Positions 1 to 11,392 of a DNA stretch of 64,000 nt are shown here, piece by piece. This stretch comes from Neoconidiobolus thromboides FSU 785 (taxonomy: Eukaryota > Entomophthoromycota > Entomophthoromycetes > Entomophthorales > Neoconidiobolaceae). The notes under the pieces were generated by a model, which was not told the DNA's origin, did not search any database, and saw only the letters and a program-made list of their open reading frames with translations. The position numbers and the translations under genes are program-made. The stretch covers positions 321,457 to 385,456 of the forward strand of contig MU626258.1 of assembly GCA_025603075.1 (NCBI GenBank), read 5' to 3'. How positions within the stretch are numbered: position 1 is the first letter of the stretch; each line of letters opens with the position of its first letter.

Positions 1-985
1 CGATTAAAATACAATTGAGAATGTTTAGCATAAGTATTTAATAATTTATCAAATTATTAATTAAATATAATAATTGAAGCTAAAATATGAATCCAACAAC
101 TCCTAATATTAGAAAATTATTTAATAATTTGATTTTTTCGAATTTAATGAGCTTCTCATAGGTCCTTTTTATTTCAATTAAACCTTTTTTTTTAAAAACC
201 CGAATTATTTACTCATATGTACATTTCGGCATCTATCCAAAAAAAGCCAGTCAAAAAGCATAAAGTGATTAATTTTTAGATCATAGCTTAGATTTTAAAA
301 ATAAAAAAATGAACAAATATTCTGTCATTTTATTTATTAAACTATATCAAAAGAATCACCTATTGATCTACTGTTAATGTATTAAAAATATTATTATAAT
401 ATTATTATTTTACTATCAGTTTACTATTATTTTATTTTAAATAAAATTGAATTAATATAGTATTTTTTACCTATTGAACTTTTTTGAATTTTAACTAATT
501 TTACTTTTGAACCTCAATTACCAAAATTTGTTGCTGAAAAAAGCGCCGATTCCGATTAGAATAATAGGACCCCTAGAAAATTCCCATTTTTTGATTTTAG
601 CCTTAAATTTAATTGAATCGAAATTTCTTTTACTTTCGTAATCTGAGATTGAATTTGGTTGTCATTTTACGATGCTGATTTCTTTCAAAAAAATATTCCA
701 CTAACTGCGTCATAAGTGAGCTTATTTCTTAGCTTTACCTAATAAGCAAAGTATGATTGGTTTATCGAGCCTCCTATGACTATTAGGTGGGGTTGTATCA
801 TTAACTACTTTCTGTTTCAGCCAATAGACAATGCGTTTTTTCTATCTTAAAAGGAGACTTAAATCTCGATTTAGTTTAAAATTTGATTAAATTTTTGCCA
901 ATCATTTGAAATTACTTTGATTGAGAAAGTATAAAAGCTCACTTAATTCTACTTAAAAACTAATTACTCTTTCCTTTTGTTAAAG
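1..985. other. Upstream non-coding region of the Zn2Cys6 gene
   Basis: AT-rich sequence without a convincing open reading frame. The only element I can point to is a TATA-like box near its right end. No tRNA, no member of the repeat family found elsewhere in the window. Confidence 0.6.
930..937 (+). promoter_or_regulatory. TATA box of the Zn2Cys6 gene
   Basis: TATAAAAG lies about 50 bases before the ATG at 986. Position and sequence fit a core promoter; the assignment is inferred from sequence only. Confidence 0.5.
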
Positions 986-1615
986 ATGACTTCTCGAAAT
1001 TTAATGAATAGCAATACTCTGTCTAATAATTTTACCTTTAATGATAACCTAAAACCTAAAAGGAAGCAGGTAAAAATTGCTTGCTCAAACTGTAAAGCTT
1101 CATGTAAGAAGTGTAATGAAAGTAGACCTTGTGAGCGTTGTGTATCAAAAGGGATTGGAGATACTTGTGTTGATTCAATTCGCAAACCAAGAAAGAAAGG
1201 AACTCGCCGTGGTCCATATAAGAAAACAATCATGAGATCATTCGAATCACGCACAAAGCTTCCTCCTATCTCAAACCTCATGACTACACTATCTCCTATA
1301 GTTAACCCTGTAAATCAATTTGAACCCTCATCTAACTTTTTTGCCTCTCCATCTTCCACAGCTTCGACACACACACTGTATTATTCACATAGCTCTGGTA
1401 ATGACGATAAAATACCATCAATAAAATCACTGCTAAACAGTGCGGATGAACTAAGTGGAAGTTATGACTCATCAAGGTCAAGTAAGATACCATATAGTGA
1501 GTATCGAAGGTTTTCAGATAGTGAACACTACACAAGGTCAAACAACTTTATACTACCCCCTCCCAACCGTAACTTATATTCCTCAAAAACGCTGGAAAAC
1601 CATACCTTTTTTTGA
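986..1615 (+). CDS. Zn2Cys6 binuclear-cluster transcription factor
   Basis: Single-exon gene of 209 aa. I take the ATG at 986; an in-frame TTG nine bases upstream is less likely. Residues 33-61 form a complete Zn2Cys6 cluster: Cys33, 36, 43, 49, 52 and 61 with spacing C-X2-C-X6-C-X5-C-X2-C-X8-C, and the conserved RPC at 47-49. One extra Cys (Cys40) lies in the first loop. A basic tail (RKPRKKGTRRGPYKK) follows, a combination I know from regulators of early-diverging fungi. The rest is Ser/Thr/Asn-rich with no fungal-specific middle homology domain, so it is a short regulator that would bind DNA in the nucleus. Targets cannot be told. Long AT-rich gaps isolate it on both sides. Confidence 0.85.
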   Translation: MTSRNLMNSNTLSNNFTFNDNLKPKRKQVKIACSNCKASCKKCNESRPCERCVSKGIGDTCVDSIRKPRKKGTRRGPYKKTIMRSFESRTKLPPISNLMTTLSPIVNPVNQFEPSSNFFASPSSTASTHTLYYSHSSGNDDKIPSIKSLLNSADELSGSYDSSRSSKIPYSEYRRFSDSEHYTRSNNFILPPPNRNLYSSKTLENHTFF

Positions 1616-3410
1616 TTTAAATTTAAAAATCGTAATAACTATAAATAAAAATTTTTGTTTTTTAATACAAGTTTGCATTTTATCATAAAGGACCCATGTT
1701 AAACGGGATTGAATGTCGTTATTTTATCAACACTCTATATTTTCACTATAACAGAACTGAGTTTTAAACATTAAACAGACAATTCAAGGTTGCCTAAATA
1801 AGGATTATTGGAAATAAGATAGTATAGACTGAGCTGTTACACTATAAAGGAGGGGAAGGGGTAAGCAAAATTTTAGCTGAGACAGATTTGGAAATACCTC
1901 CCTAATTGGCTGAATTATAAAGAACTTTTTTAACAATAAATTCAGCTTAAAAGTTGGAATCTTAGAACATAGGCATAAGTTAAAAAAATATCTAAGAATA
2001 ATTTAGGAGTGAATTGTGCGAAAAAAAATTGCTGAAGCTTAATTTGCTATTTTTTGCCCATTTTTTCATTATGATATCATAAACATTAATTGTGGTAAGT
2101 TGAGTTGGACTTTTGTAGTCCACTTCAATTATTTTAGTCGGATATGCTTTTTCACCACTTTAAAAAATAACATTACTTAAGAAATGATTAATAAGATAAC
2201 GTTGATTTAATTAGAATAAACTATCAAGTGTGCAATTTACCTCATTGTTAGACTTTTGTTTTAAAAACTTCTTTTTATCGAATTACCCCATTTCAGGCTT
2301 TCATAAACATGATATTAAAAATAATCCTTACTTCCCAATTTTTAAATGGAAGCCAATCATGTTAGTTTCACCCGTTGAAAAAAATTACTTAATCCATTAA
2401 AAACTGGCTTGTCTGGATTATGATCAATATTCTGGATTGAAAATTATTTTCAATTTGAATAGCATTAATGAAAAAAATGCTAACAAGTTTCTATAAACTT
2501 CATGCTGGAATGTTGACTTCAAATCGCTGTTTTACTCTATTTCTGAGATATATAATAAGTAATAAATAAAAAGTCGGATACATAAACAGGGAATAATAAT
2601 ATCAATTGAACTTGAAAGAAACTATACTAATATTGTTTTATATAATAAAAACTAGTTATTAAAGTTAACTATTATTTTAAATTTATTGGATAAGTTTTAA
2701 TTCTATATGGTTTAATAAAGTAAACGCTACTAAAATAGTAAATACTTTTGAATTATTTAGTGACTTGTTTGTTTTTGAATTTTGAGTGCTTTCTTTTTTA
2801 TAAAAACAATTTAATACTATATGATATTTTATCAAGTTGTTTAGAGCGGTTCCATGGTACTTCTACAATTTCTAAAAGGCTTGCATTTTTTACAGATAAA
2901 CAATTAAAAAAATTAAATTTAGTGTAGAAATCATAATCGCTTTTAACAAACTAAAAAGGATTAGTTACTTTAATAGCTGTAAATAAAGAGTTTAAATTGA
3001 AGCAGGGCTAGTTGGATTTAAATGATTTCAACTCTTTCATTTGTTAATTTCTTTCATAATGAATATGATTTAAGGCGATGTATATGATAAATAAACTCGC
3101 TATAAATGAGACTATTCGCAACTTGAAAAGAATCAAAGATATCCAAATGGAACCAATTTCAACCAAAACTATGTTAAATATGAGTTTAAAAGCTTAGTTA
3201 AAATTTGATTCAATTCTGATTTTTAAAAATCGTAAATTAAGCATCAAATGCTACAAAAATTTTGCTTTTTTGCTTAATGTTAAGATAACATTTGGACATT
3301 TTTTTTGTTCAGTTTCATTTGATAGTTTTAAAAAATTTGTGCTAAATATTAAATAAACAAAGTGAAATTGAAAAACTTCAGTCTCAATTTTAACTGTTTT
3401 CAAACTTACA

Positions 3411-3517
3411 TATGGGGATGTATTTTTGTATTCAACAATTCCACTAACAAATTTTCCACTCAAGTAGTGCTTAGAAGATGGAAAAAGTAATGAAGCCAAA
3501 AAAAACATCCTCATATA
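3411..3517 (-). mobile_element. MITE copy 1
   Basis: Complete copy of the ~105-bp family: TATGGGGATGTATTTTTG end at the left, CATCCTCATATA end at the right, central AGTGCTTAGA core. Faces copy 2 head to head about 50 bp away. Confidence 0.8.
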
Positions 3518-3568
3518 TAAAGTACCTAGTTTGAGTAAAATTATAAATTAGTTAATAAAAATACTGTA

Positions 3569-3668
3569 CGAGGGTGTTTTTGGCTTCATTGTTTTTTCCA
3601 TTTTTTAAGCGCTATTTGAGCGGAAAAACTGGTAAAATTCTTAAACACAAAAATACATCCCCATACAT
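3569..3668 (+). mobile_element. MITE copy 2
   Basis: Complete copy in the opposite direction to copy 1; left end GAGGGTG, central AAGCGCTATTTGAG, right end ACATCCCCATA. Confidence 0.8.
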
Positions 3669-4232
3669 CTATTGTTTATTAATTACCAGCATTATATTCT
3701 AAAAAAATAATCACCTATTTATTATTAACAGTAATAAATATATACTTTAAGCCAAAAAGGATGGGGTCTTTGATGATCTAGAATTGTATTTTGAAGGGTT
3801 TATAATAAAGATTAATCTCATAAATTCATTAAATACTATAAGTGTTCGTCTAAGTACTAAACTACTATATAAAGTAACAGATTTAAATGTTCAGGGTCAA
3901 AAGAATAATATATAACACGTTGATAGTAATTCATATTAGATTAATTAAAAGAATACTATATGAAAGTATTGTAAATGGGCAGCTTTTGATCTTTTTAATA
4001 AGTCAACCTAAAAAATTAAAAAAATAATTAAAAAAAGCGAAAATCAATGCCATATGTATAGCTATTGTAAAACAAAGTAGTCAATATAAGCGTACATTCG
4101 TAAAAATAAAGTATATGCTTACCACTACTTAACAGCTATTAGCTAAATATAATGATATGCTTGTGATTATGCTATTTTTAATATTTGAATGAAATTGTCG
4201 ATAGAATTTTAAAAGTGCTAATTTTATTAAGG

Positions 4233-4338
4233 ATATGGGGCTGTTTTTTTTGGTTTCATTATTTTTCCATTTTTTAAGCACTATTTGAGTGGAAAGGTTG
4301 TAGTAAAATTCTTAAACAAAAAAATACATCCCCATATC
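4233..4338 (+). mobile_element. MITE copy 3
   Basis: Complete copy: left end ATATGGGGCTGTTTTTTT, right end ACATCCCCATAT. Confidence 0.8.
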
Positions 4339-4778
4339 AATTAGGAAGGAAAGTATTAAAACCTATTTTTTGAAATAATATTAAAATAAAAAACATTACT
4401 TTAAAGTATATTTAGTTCCTGGATAAATTAAAATAAACTCAGCAAAAAATTTGAGTACTTTATAGTATAAATAGTAATAATAATAATTTTATTTGAGCGA
4501 TTAAATTTACCCGGGAGGCAAAGAAAATAGCTATATGGTTATAACTATAACTTTTGAAATTCCAAACATACACATTTATTAATATCATCAATAGAAATTA
4601 ATTTATACTTTAGTTTAAAAAAAATTTAAACTCATTTGATATTCTAAAAAGAGTTAAATTTTTTATACTTTTTTATTTAAATAATTTGTAAGCAATTTTG
4701 AATTTATCTAACAATTTTAAAAAGTGAACATTGCTCATGTTTTCATAATAAGTTTTATTAATAGTTAATAATTTAATT

Positions 4779-4851
4779 GTATGGGGATATATTTTTAAGA
4801 ATTTTACTAATAATTTTTCTACTTAAGTAGTGTCAAAAATGGAAAATGAAA
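4779..4851 (-). mobile_element. MITE copy 4, truncated left piece
   Basis: Begins with a full TATGGGGATATATTTTT end and follows the family to the GGAAAA near the core, then stops matching. The missing end seems to lie inverted at 4951-4979. Confidence 0.7.
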
Positions 4852-4950
4852 TCGCTAACACATAGTATCGTCTTAATTCTATTTTTTTAAAAGAACTATC
4901 AAAATATAATACTGAGATTACAATGATGATCCAAGAGCTTAAAGTAAGAG

Positions 4951-4979
4951 ATGGAGATGTTTTTTTTGGCCTCATTACT
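4951..4979 (+). mobile_element. MITE copy 4, inverted end piece
   Basis: About 29 bp matching only the terminal part of the family (TGGAGATGTTTTTTTTGG to TCATTAC). Its orientation is opposite to that expected for the end missing from the piece at 4779-4851. Confidence 0.6.
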
Positions 4980-5244
4980 AAGATAATAACTAGAACATAT
5001 TCTTTTTTAATGCTAAAAACTCAATATTAGTCTCCTATCTTTCAATATTGTCCCCTCTCAACTCTTATTCCTTTACCATTCAATCTTTCAGTTAAAATTT
5101 CTTGCTTGGGCTAATGAACTACCTCAATGCCTTGTTTTAAGTTTCTTTAAAAAATCAATACTAAAATTAAACAACAAATATTTAGATTTCCATATTTATT
5201 TAATTTAGAAAATTTTCCTTATTTTAAATAAACCTTCATTCTTA

Positions 5245-8058
5245 TTAGGCTTCAGATTCCTTTAAAATAGTTTCGAAGTGGAAAGGAATAAACTTTCTAC
5301 CTTTACCAGAGTAAAACTTTCCATTGAACTCAACCCAGTGAAGACGAAGGGCATGGAGGAATGCGGAAAGGCCTTCCATAAAGATTAAGATACCAACAGT
5401 GAGAATAAACCAGAAGTAAAATCCAAACACAAGCGCAATAGGACGATATGTATTAGATTCCATCTTAAGTAACCCACCAATGGTCATATCCCATAAAACA
5501 GTTGAAAGTTGTGCATGCGCAAGTGACAAAGCCCATAAACGAAGATAGGAAGCTGTGTTTGAAATACAATTTAAGCAATACTCAATGGTATGAATAGTTT
5601 GGTTAATCATAACATCACTAAAATCAAATTCAGCGTGATCAGAAACACCATGGCTATTATCTTGATCTGGGTCATTACTGGTAGGTAGAGTCGAGTATCC
5701 TTGTCCTTCACGTTTCTTATGTAAATGATTGAGGTAGAAAGGTTTACCTAATAACATCACAGGAACGCAGGCAATTGCAATGATAAGTAAAAGGAATTGA
5801 ACAGTACCTTGTCCAGGATAAAGCTCTTCGCCAGGCTTAATGTAGCCAGGACTCAAAAACATTCCAATCAACATATTCAATAGAGAGGGTGGAGAGTTGT
5901 AAATACTATTTCCATTAGCGTCTGTAGCATACCAATCAACTGTCCATTTATATACAATGGTAAAGGTAAGGTAACCAAAAATACTAAGCATAAAGAGGAC
6001 TTGTGGAATAAATTCAAGATAAATACCATAGTTATGTTTAAAATGACGATAGTTGAAAACAGTTAAACATACACCAAAAGTCATTTGAACAACACCGAAA
6101 ATTACCGACATTTTCATTTTATACGAATTGGTAAAAATTAAAGCATTTTCAGCTCCATGCCAAGCAGGATCTAAACCAAAAGGATAAACACCGATTTTTT
6201 CAGCAACTACCATGACGGCTTCTTTATGTCCAGGATACTCCCAACCAGATTTGAATAGCGTCATTGAAACAGAGAAAATATCGTTATAAATCAACCCAGT
6301 AAAGATAGAAAATATACCCATAAGCAAAATTATATAACGACCACCAAAGAACATTGAAAACTATTACATAAATAAATATATAAGGATAAATTATAAAAAA
6401 AGCTTACTTCTTCACTTTTAAGTTTGGCAAGGGTTTTTTCATTTAGAACAATATATAACGCAACAGCAGTCATGATTAAAGCATGACCAAGATCACCAAA
6501 CATGACAGCGAAAAGGAAAGGGAAAGAAATAACGGTAAAAAGACCTGGATTTACCTCACCATAATCCGCCATACCATAGGAATCAACAATTTCTTGGAAT
6601 CCTAAAGTAAAACGATTGGTACGGTGGTAGGTAGGTGGCTCTTTTGTAGTAGAAACTTCGTGTAAAATAGGAGAAAGAGAAGACTCGGAATCCTAATAGC
6701 AACGTTAGTATAACGAAAAAATAAAAATAAAACAAATACACCAGAAGCTTTTAAGTTATATTGAATAGAATCAATATCATTTGTGGCACACCAACCTTCA
6801 GCAATCAAGCATCGACGATTATTGTCGTAGTTAAAGAAATTGAGAGTATGGTAAATAGCTTTCTCCTTTTTAACAACTGTTTGCCATACACTTAAATCTT
6901 CAGCAATGTTAGCTAATTCCAATTTACGAGCATGTGAAGTATTAAATAAAACACGGTCTAAGTCCTCGATTTTTGTTTCGACTTCTTGAAGTTGCTGTTG
7001 GCGAGCATCTGGATGGTCGGAAATAGAGTAAAGAGTGGCACCTAATGACTCGGAGATCTTACGAATCTTGTTTGTAGTTTCAGTACCATGGGCAAAAATG
7101 ATAAAAACGTTTTTGCTAACTGGCTCGTCAGTAGCTGGATCAATAACTGGTTCTTCGATTTCAGCATAGTTGAGGTAAAGATTACCGCGTAAAGAGCGCC
7201 AAAGGATACGTTCAAAAGTAGCCATTCTTGCACGTGGGATGACACCACTTACAAAACTATATATTGTTAGTTTTTTCAAAATTATCAGATATAGAAGTAT
7301 ACTTTAGATTAATGGCACTTGGGCGAGATGAACTAATAAAATGTTAGATAAAATTGAATAGAGCGCAATAGCTTTACTTTGATTCGTTCCCGCCTAAAAG
7401 GTTCTCAGTGTCATGACTATCATCTAAAAGTGGAGCAGAGCTTTCATCAAAGGATCTTCTAATTCTGCTTTGGTTAGAAATGGCCTATAAATATTTAGGT
7501 TGAATTTTTTAATATTAATAATTAATACATCACGGAAGAATTTGGCGCTTTCAATTAATACATGTCTACGTTCATGATGGATTGAAGAAGTTCTTTGGAG
7601 ATCTTCATAACTGGCAATCAAATCAGTTAATCTTGAATCATGTGTGTTGATTGTAGATTCGAGTTCTTCTATGTCCTGTGCTGAACGAATTTTTGTATGT
7701 AACCCAAATTCAGGTAAAGGTGCAATAGGGGTATCAGTTTTTTCAACACGAGAAGCAAAGAATCCTATTCTATTTTAATAAAGTTCCGCTTTTTAATTAT
7801 AAAAATTTACTAAGTTTTCTGTCAAGTTCATCTAAACGACGAATTTCAGAAATGAAAGCTCTTTGGAAAGCGTTTACTTCTGGATTTAACTTATATATAA
7901 TTAGTTAAGAAAATAGCTTTTTTATAATGGCTTACATCGATGAATTCAATTTCACCTTGTTCTCCAAGACGGGACACAGTAGTATGCGCAAGTTCAAAAG
8001 GGATATAAATCTGGATGAGAGACATCACCTCTGAACGAAACAAAGAGGATTCAACCAT
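5245..8058 (-). CDS. VPH1: V-type H+-ATPase subunit a (Vo sector)
   Basis: Membrane subunit that carries protons across vacuolar or endosomal membranes within the V-ATPase. Eight exons rebuilt: 8058-7936, 7889-7811, 7764-7529, 7484-7378, 7332-7303, 7256-6740, 6692-6408, 6360-5245; phases close to 830 aa, a usual length. The N-terminus (SSLFR, MSLIQIYIP) and NLNFVSGVIPR are family hallmarks of the cytosolic domain. The C-terminal half is multi-spanning and holds LRLWALSLAHAQLS with Arg733 and FLHALRLHW with Arg798, matching the two essential arginines of yeast Vph1 (735 and 799). SFDESSAPLLDD is the typical linker. The start lies 181 bp from the divergent GLC8-like gene, so the two probably share a promoter region. 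Whether it serves vacuole or Golgi cannot be read from sequence. Confidence 0.95.
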
Positions 8059-8239
8059 TTTAAATTGTTATAGTCAGACTACTAGTTAAAATGTTTGAAA
8101 AAAGATAATATAGTTTTAGCCACTCTTGGGGCACGTTTTATTTTACTAAAGTATCACTTTTTACATTTTCTGCGTTTTGATTGGGTAAAGCCTATATCAT
8201 AAAACCAATTTTTAGCTTCCATCTATTAATAAAATTGAA
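8059..8239. promoter_or_regulatory. Shared divergent promoter region, V-ATPase a / GLC8
   Basis: 181 bp between the start codons of two divergent genes; AT-rich, includes a short less AT-rich patch near 8120-8170. No clear TATA box can be assigned. Its promoter role is inferred from gene layout. Confidence 0.5.
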
Positions 8240-8833
8240 ATGTCAGAAAAACAAAATAAACCAAAAGGAATATTAAAACAAAGTGGAGTTATCCCAAAAA
8301 AGGTAAATGTAAACGATGAAGCTACTTCAAGGTAAAAGAATTGTTATTTAAGCCTTAATCTAAAGGATTTTAGACTTACCTGGGATGAAGTTAATTTAAA
8401 GCTAAATGAAGATCAACGTGACTCAACAATGAAAATTGATGAGCCAAAAACACCTTTTGTTAGAACTATGCCACCTGATTCGGATGACGGTAAATTAATC
8501 TATAAAGGGTTTGAGCTCTAAGTTTTTATTTTCAAGATATGCCTGAGTTAAGTATACAACCACCAGCATTAGAAGAGGTATATTTTCATGAATCAATACT
8601 ACCAAAAGAAAGTAAAGTAAAAGTATTGGCTGAAGATGAATGGGACACTGATGAGGAAGAAGAAAGTGTTGAAGACAAAGGTTAGTTATTAATGTAAATA
8701 TCAAATTCTAAAGTTTATTAAAGTCGACTTAGAAGCACATGAACGCTTCGAAAAAATGCGTCGCTCGCATTATAATATGAAAAATGTTTTAAAAAAAACT
8801 GCAAGCGTTTCAGACGAGGAGGAAATTATTTAA
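8240..8833 (+). CDS. GLC8: Protein phosphatase 1 inhibitor-2 homologue (GLC8-like)
   Basis: Small regulator of type-1 protein phosphatase. Exons 8240-8331, 8374-8489, 8537-8680 and a last exon from 8724 or 8733 to 8833; both acceptors are in frame, giving 153 or 150 aa. Family marks in order: PKGILK near the N-terminus (PP1-docking KGILK), [19 protein letters not shown] followed by IDEPKTPF, where the Thr-Pro matches the GSK3/CDK-type site of inhibitor-2, an acidic stretch, and [17 protein letters not shown], which carries the HYN motif that covers the phosphatase active site. The order and spacing are those of inhibitor-2/Glc8. It was not visible as one open frame because of its introns. Confidence 0.9.
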
Positions 8834-9284
8834 ATAACCAACAATCTAAATAAATTTGGTTATTCAGCTTTAATAAACTGTCATTTTAAATTCAAATTAT
8901 TAAATAAACAGGTATTAATAGTTGTATATGGCTTAAGCTGCTATATTATATTAGATGAATATAGTTTTTTTAATAGTTTAATTTTCATAAAAATTCAGCA
9001 TCAAGAACAAATTATTTTTTATATTTCAAAATCTAAAGAAACAATAGCAACTATTCAATACGATTTACTTTGTTTTTACATCAAATAGATATTTTATAAT
9101 AAATAGTATGATTTAAATTAAAATCATTTCTATTAAACACAGTATACCCAGGTTTCAAAAATATTCAGCATAGTATAATAAAGATATAAAATTAAAAGTC
9201 AACTGTCAATTCTATTTGTTTAATTTAACTCTATCTTATAACCCATCCTTACTTAATATCGTGGTAGCATGAAGATTTGATGAA
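8834..9284. other. Convergent 3' intergenic spacer
   Basis: About 450 bp of AT-rich DNA between the stops of the GLC8 (+) and SSF1 (-) genes, expected to hold both 3' untranslated regions. Nothing else is seen. Confidence 0.5.
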
Positions 9285-10944
9285 CTATTTGCTTCTCTTC
9301 TTTTTTAACACGGGCTCTAAAATTACTATTAGATTGATTTTGATTTTCAATAAATATAAATACCTGGCTCTTCTTCTTTGATCTCAACGTCTGAATCATC
9401 ATCCTGAACAGGATCATTTCCATTAGATAGATTTTCATCTTCATCTTCTGTTTTAATATAAACCTCGTCATCTTCAGATTTAACACTTTCATTTTCTGAT
9501 TTTATACTTTCATTATCTTCATCAAATAAATCATCTTCATTTAAATCTCCATCATCTACTATATCATCTTGGTCCAAAACATCATCTTCGTCATTTGATT
9601 CATCTTTAACTAAAATCAATTTATTAATTAACTTATTACAATTTGAAATTATAAAAATACCTTCATCCTTATTCAAAGGAGCACCGCAAGCAATACGATG
9701 AGCTTCTGCTGCTTCTTTTTTCTTCTTAATATTAAGTTCTTGTTCCTTTTTACGAGCTTCTAAACCTTCTTGCTTAGTTTTGAATTCTTTTTCTTGTTTT
9801 TCGACTTCAGATGTTGTCTTTTTAACTTAAAAATTGGTAAATAATTTTCTTAAATGGAATTAAAGGTTTCTTACTATATTTATGGTATAAAACTTGTCCA
9901 GTGAGTAAGCCCGCTTGTATTTTTACCAAATCAAGCTCCATTCTCGGGCCAAGTTCAGTAAGTTTAATGACCCTTTTTTGAGATTTTTGGCTATTACGCC
10001 CCGTATGACCTTGATCCAAAGTAATTTGGTTTTCTGGGCCATCTTCTAAATCCGATTCTGCAGCAATTGATTCGCTTAAACATATTAAAATAAAGTAAGG
10101 TAATCAAATATATAAGTACCGAACAACATATTCAGAAATATCTTCAAATTTCCCTAAGGATGGAATTTCGGCTTGAATAATCTTTTTTATCCCCTTTGAA
10201 ATACCAGTTACCTTCACAGAAATGGAATAATGCCTAAAATCGATATAACCGGTATCTTGGTTATAATTTAAAAGTAAAACACGCTTTGCTTCATTCAACT
10301 GCATCTTTTGGACATTTAAAGCTGGGAACATGTTTTGAAACATAGCTGTAACTAACTTTACATTCGGAAGTTTTTCACCAAAGTTATTCAATACTAACTA
10401 AAAACAATAAGTTAAAAGCCTTAATCTTTTGAACAAAATTACCAATGGTGGTGTCAAATAATCAGAGGGCAAAGTTTTTGGCTTTTTTAGGAATTTAACT
10501 ATATCCTTAGTTAATGAATAGTTCATGACCCTAAAGTTTAAAGTTGGTCCACGAGGTATACGTCCTACTTTCAAATAGGTTCCCATATCCGTTCTAGTAA
10601 AAATCATCATATGTGAAACCCCATATTGACCAGCAACTTGTAAATAATCTTTTAACTTATTTCTTTTTTGCTCCTTTGATAACGTTAATATTGATTACAG
10701 ATTTATCTTATATAGCTTACTCTGAGATTTGTTGCTGTATTAGGTTCCATCACTTTTCGAACATCTTTTACTAAGGCTGCTACAGTATTACCAACATTTC
10801 CTGATTTTATGACAAAACTCTTAGGAATTTTCTTGACTTCTTCAGCATCTGGAGCAACATGAGTTCTAGTTTTCTTTCCTTTCTAGTAGTAAAGTTAAGG
10901 ATATTAAAATAAACGATCAAAGTATTTATTACCCTTTTACCCAT
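9285..10944 (-). CDS. SSF1: Ribosome biogenesis protein SSF1/PPAN (Brix domain)
   Basis: Nucleolar 60S assembly factor of the Brix family (Ssf1/Peter Pan). Exons: 10944-10933 (only 12 nt), 10882-10721, 10673-10443, 10397-10120, 10074-9875, 9825-9661, 9609-9364 and 9325-9285 (or 9316-9285); about 444 aa, close to yeast Ssf1. N-terminal MGKR-KGKKTRTH and IPKSFVIKSG, then EPNTATNLR, SHMMIFTRTDMGTYLKVGR, RGPTLNFRV and NYSLTKDIVKFLKKPK are typical of Ssf1/PPAN; TELGPRMELDLVKIQ is the closing element of the Brix fold. The C-terminal third is an acidic low-complexity region ending in KKKRSK. The last exon is the least certain: two acceptors 9 nt apart are both in frame and end at the same TAG. Confidence 0.9.
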
Positions 10945-11061
10945 TTTTTAAATAACAAATTTTCTTTAAATTTAAAAATGAAGAAGTTTAATCTTAAATT
11001 TCGAAAAAAAAGTTGCAAATTGCTATGGTAAATTATAAATATTAAAAAGTATCAAGTACAA

Positions 11062-11134
11062 GCTTCTTTGGCGCAGCTGGCAGCGCGTGAGTCTCATAAT
11101 CTCAAGGTCGTGGGTTCGATCCCCACAGGGAGCA
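11062..11134 (+). tRNA. tRNA-Met (elongator), anticodon CAT
   Basis: 73-nt cloverleaf without intron. Acceptor stem GCTTCTT pairs with AGGGAGC (with G-U pairs), D-arm TGGCGCAGCTGGCAGCG, anticodon loop CTCATAA, T-arm GTGGGTTCGATCCCCAC, discriminator A. The B-box GGTTCGATCC is intact. The overall sequence resembles fungal elongator tRNA-Met, not the initiator. A T-run shortly downstream (near 11145) would end pol III transcription. Confidence 0.95.
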
Positions 11135-11392
11135 ACATAATAACTTTTTGTGTGATAAGTTAAATTACTTTTTTGTTATGAAATGATAGTGCAAGCTGTT
11201 TGTAGAATCTTCTAATATGATGTCATTGGAGAGTATAATCTGAAATGTCAAATTTATTTTTCTATTTAAAACCAACATTCTGAAATTTGCCAAGGAAAAG
11301 AGCCAATAGCAAGAAATGTGGTCATAAAAAACAAAGCTTAGCAAAAAAAATTCATCTTTAAATATTTTGACTAAAGTGGAACATAAAAATAA

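Larger units (their letters stand above)
1616..5244. other. 3.6-kb intergenic region with MITE copies
   Basis: AT-rich DNA with no gene I can support. Short open frames here are low-complexity or lie inside repeat copies (for example a minus-strand frame at 3251-3514 that overlaps a MITE). It holds four to five copies or pieces of the ~105-bp MITE, annotated separately. Confidence 0.6.

Noticed and set aside
964-1281. Minus-strand 105-codon frame
   Set aside because: It is the shadow of the Zn2Cys6 gene, whose cluster cysteines are all in the plus frame.
9253-10944. PAF1-complex subunit as first guess for the acidic gene
   Set aside because: After splicing, the IPKSFVIKSG, RGPTLNF and TELGPRMEL blocks identify SSF1/PPAN.
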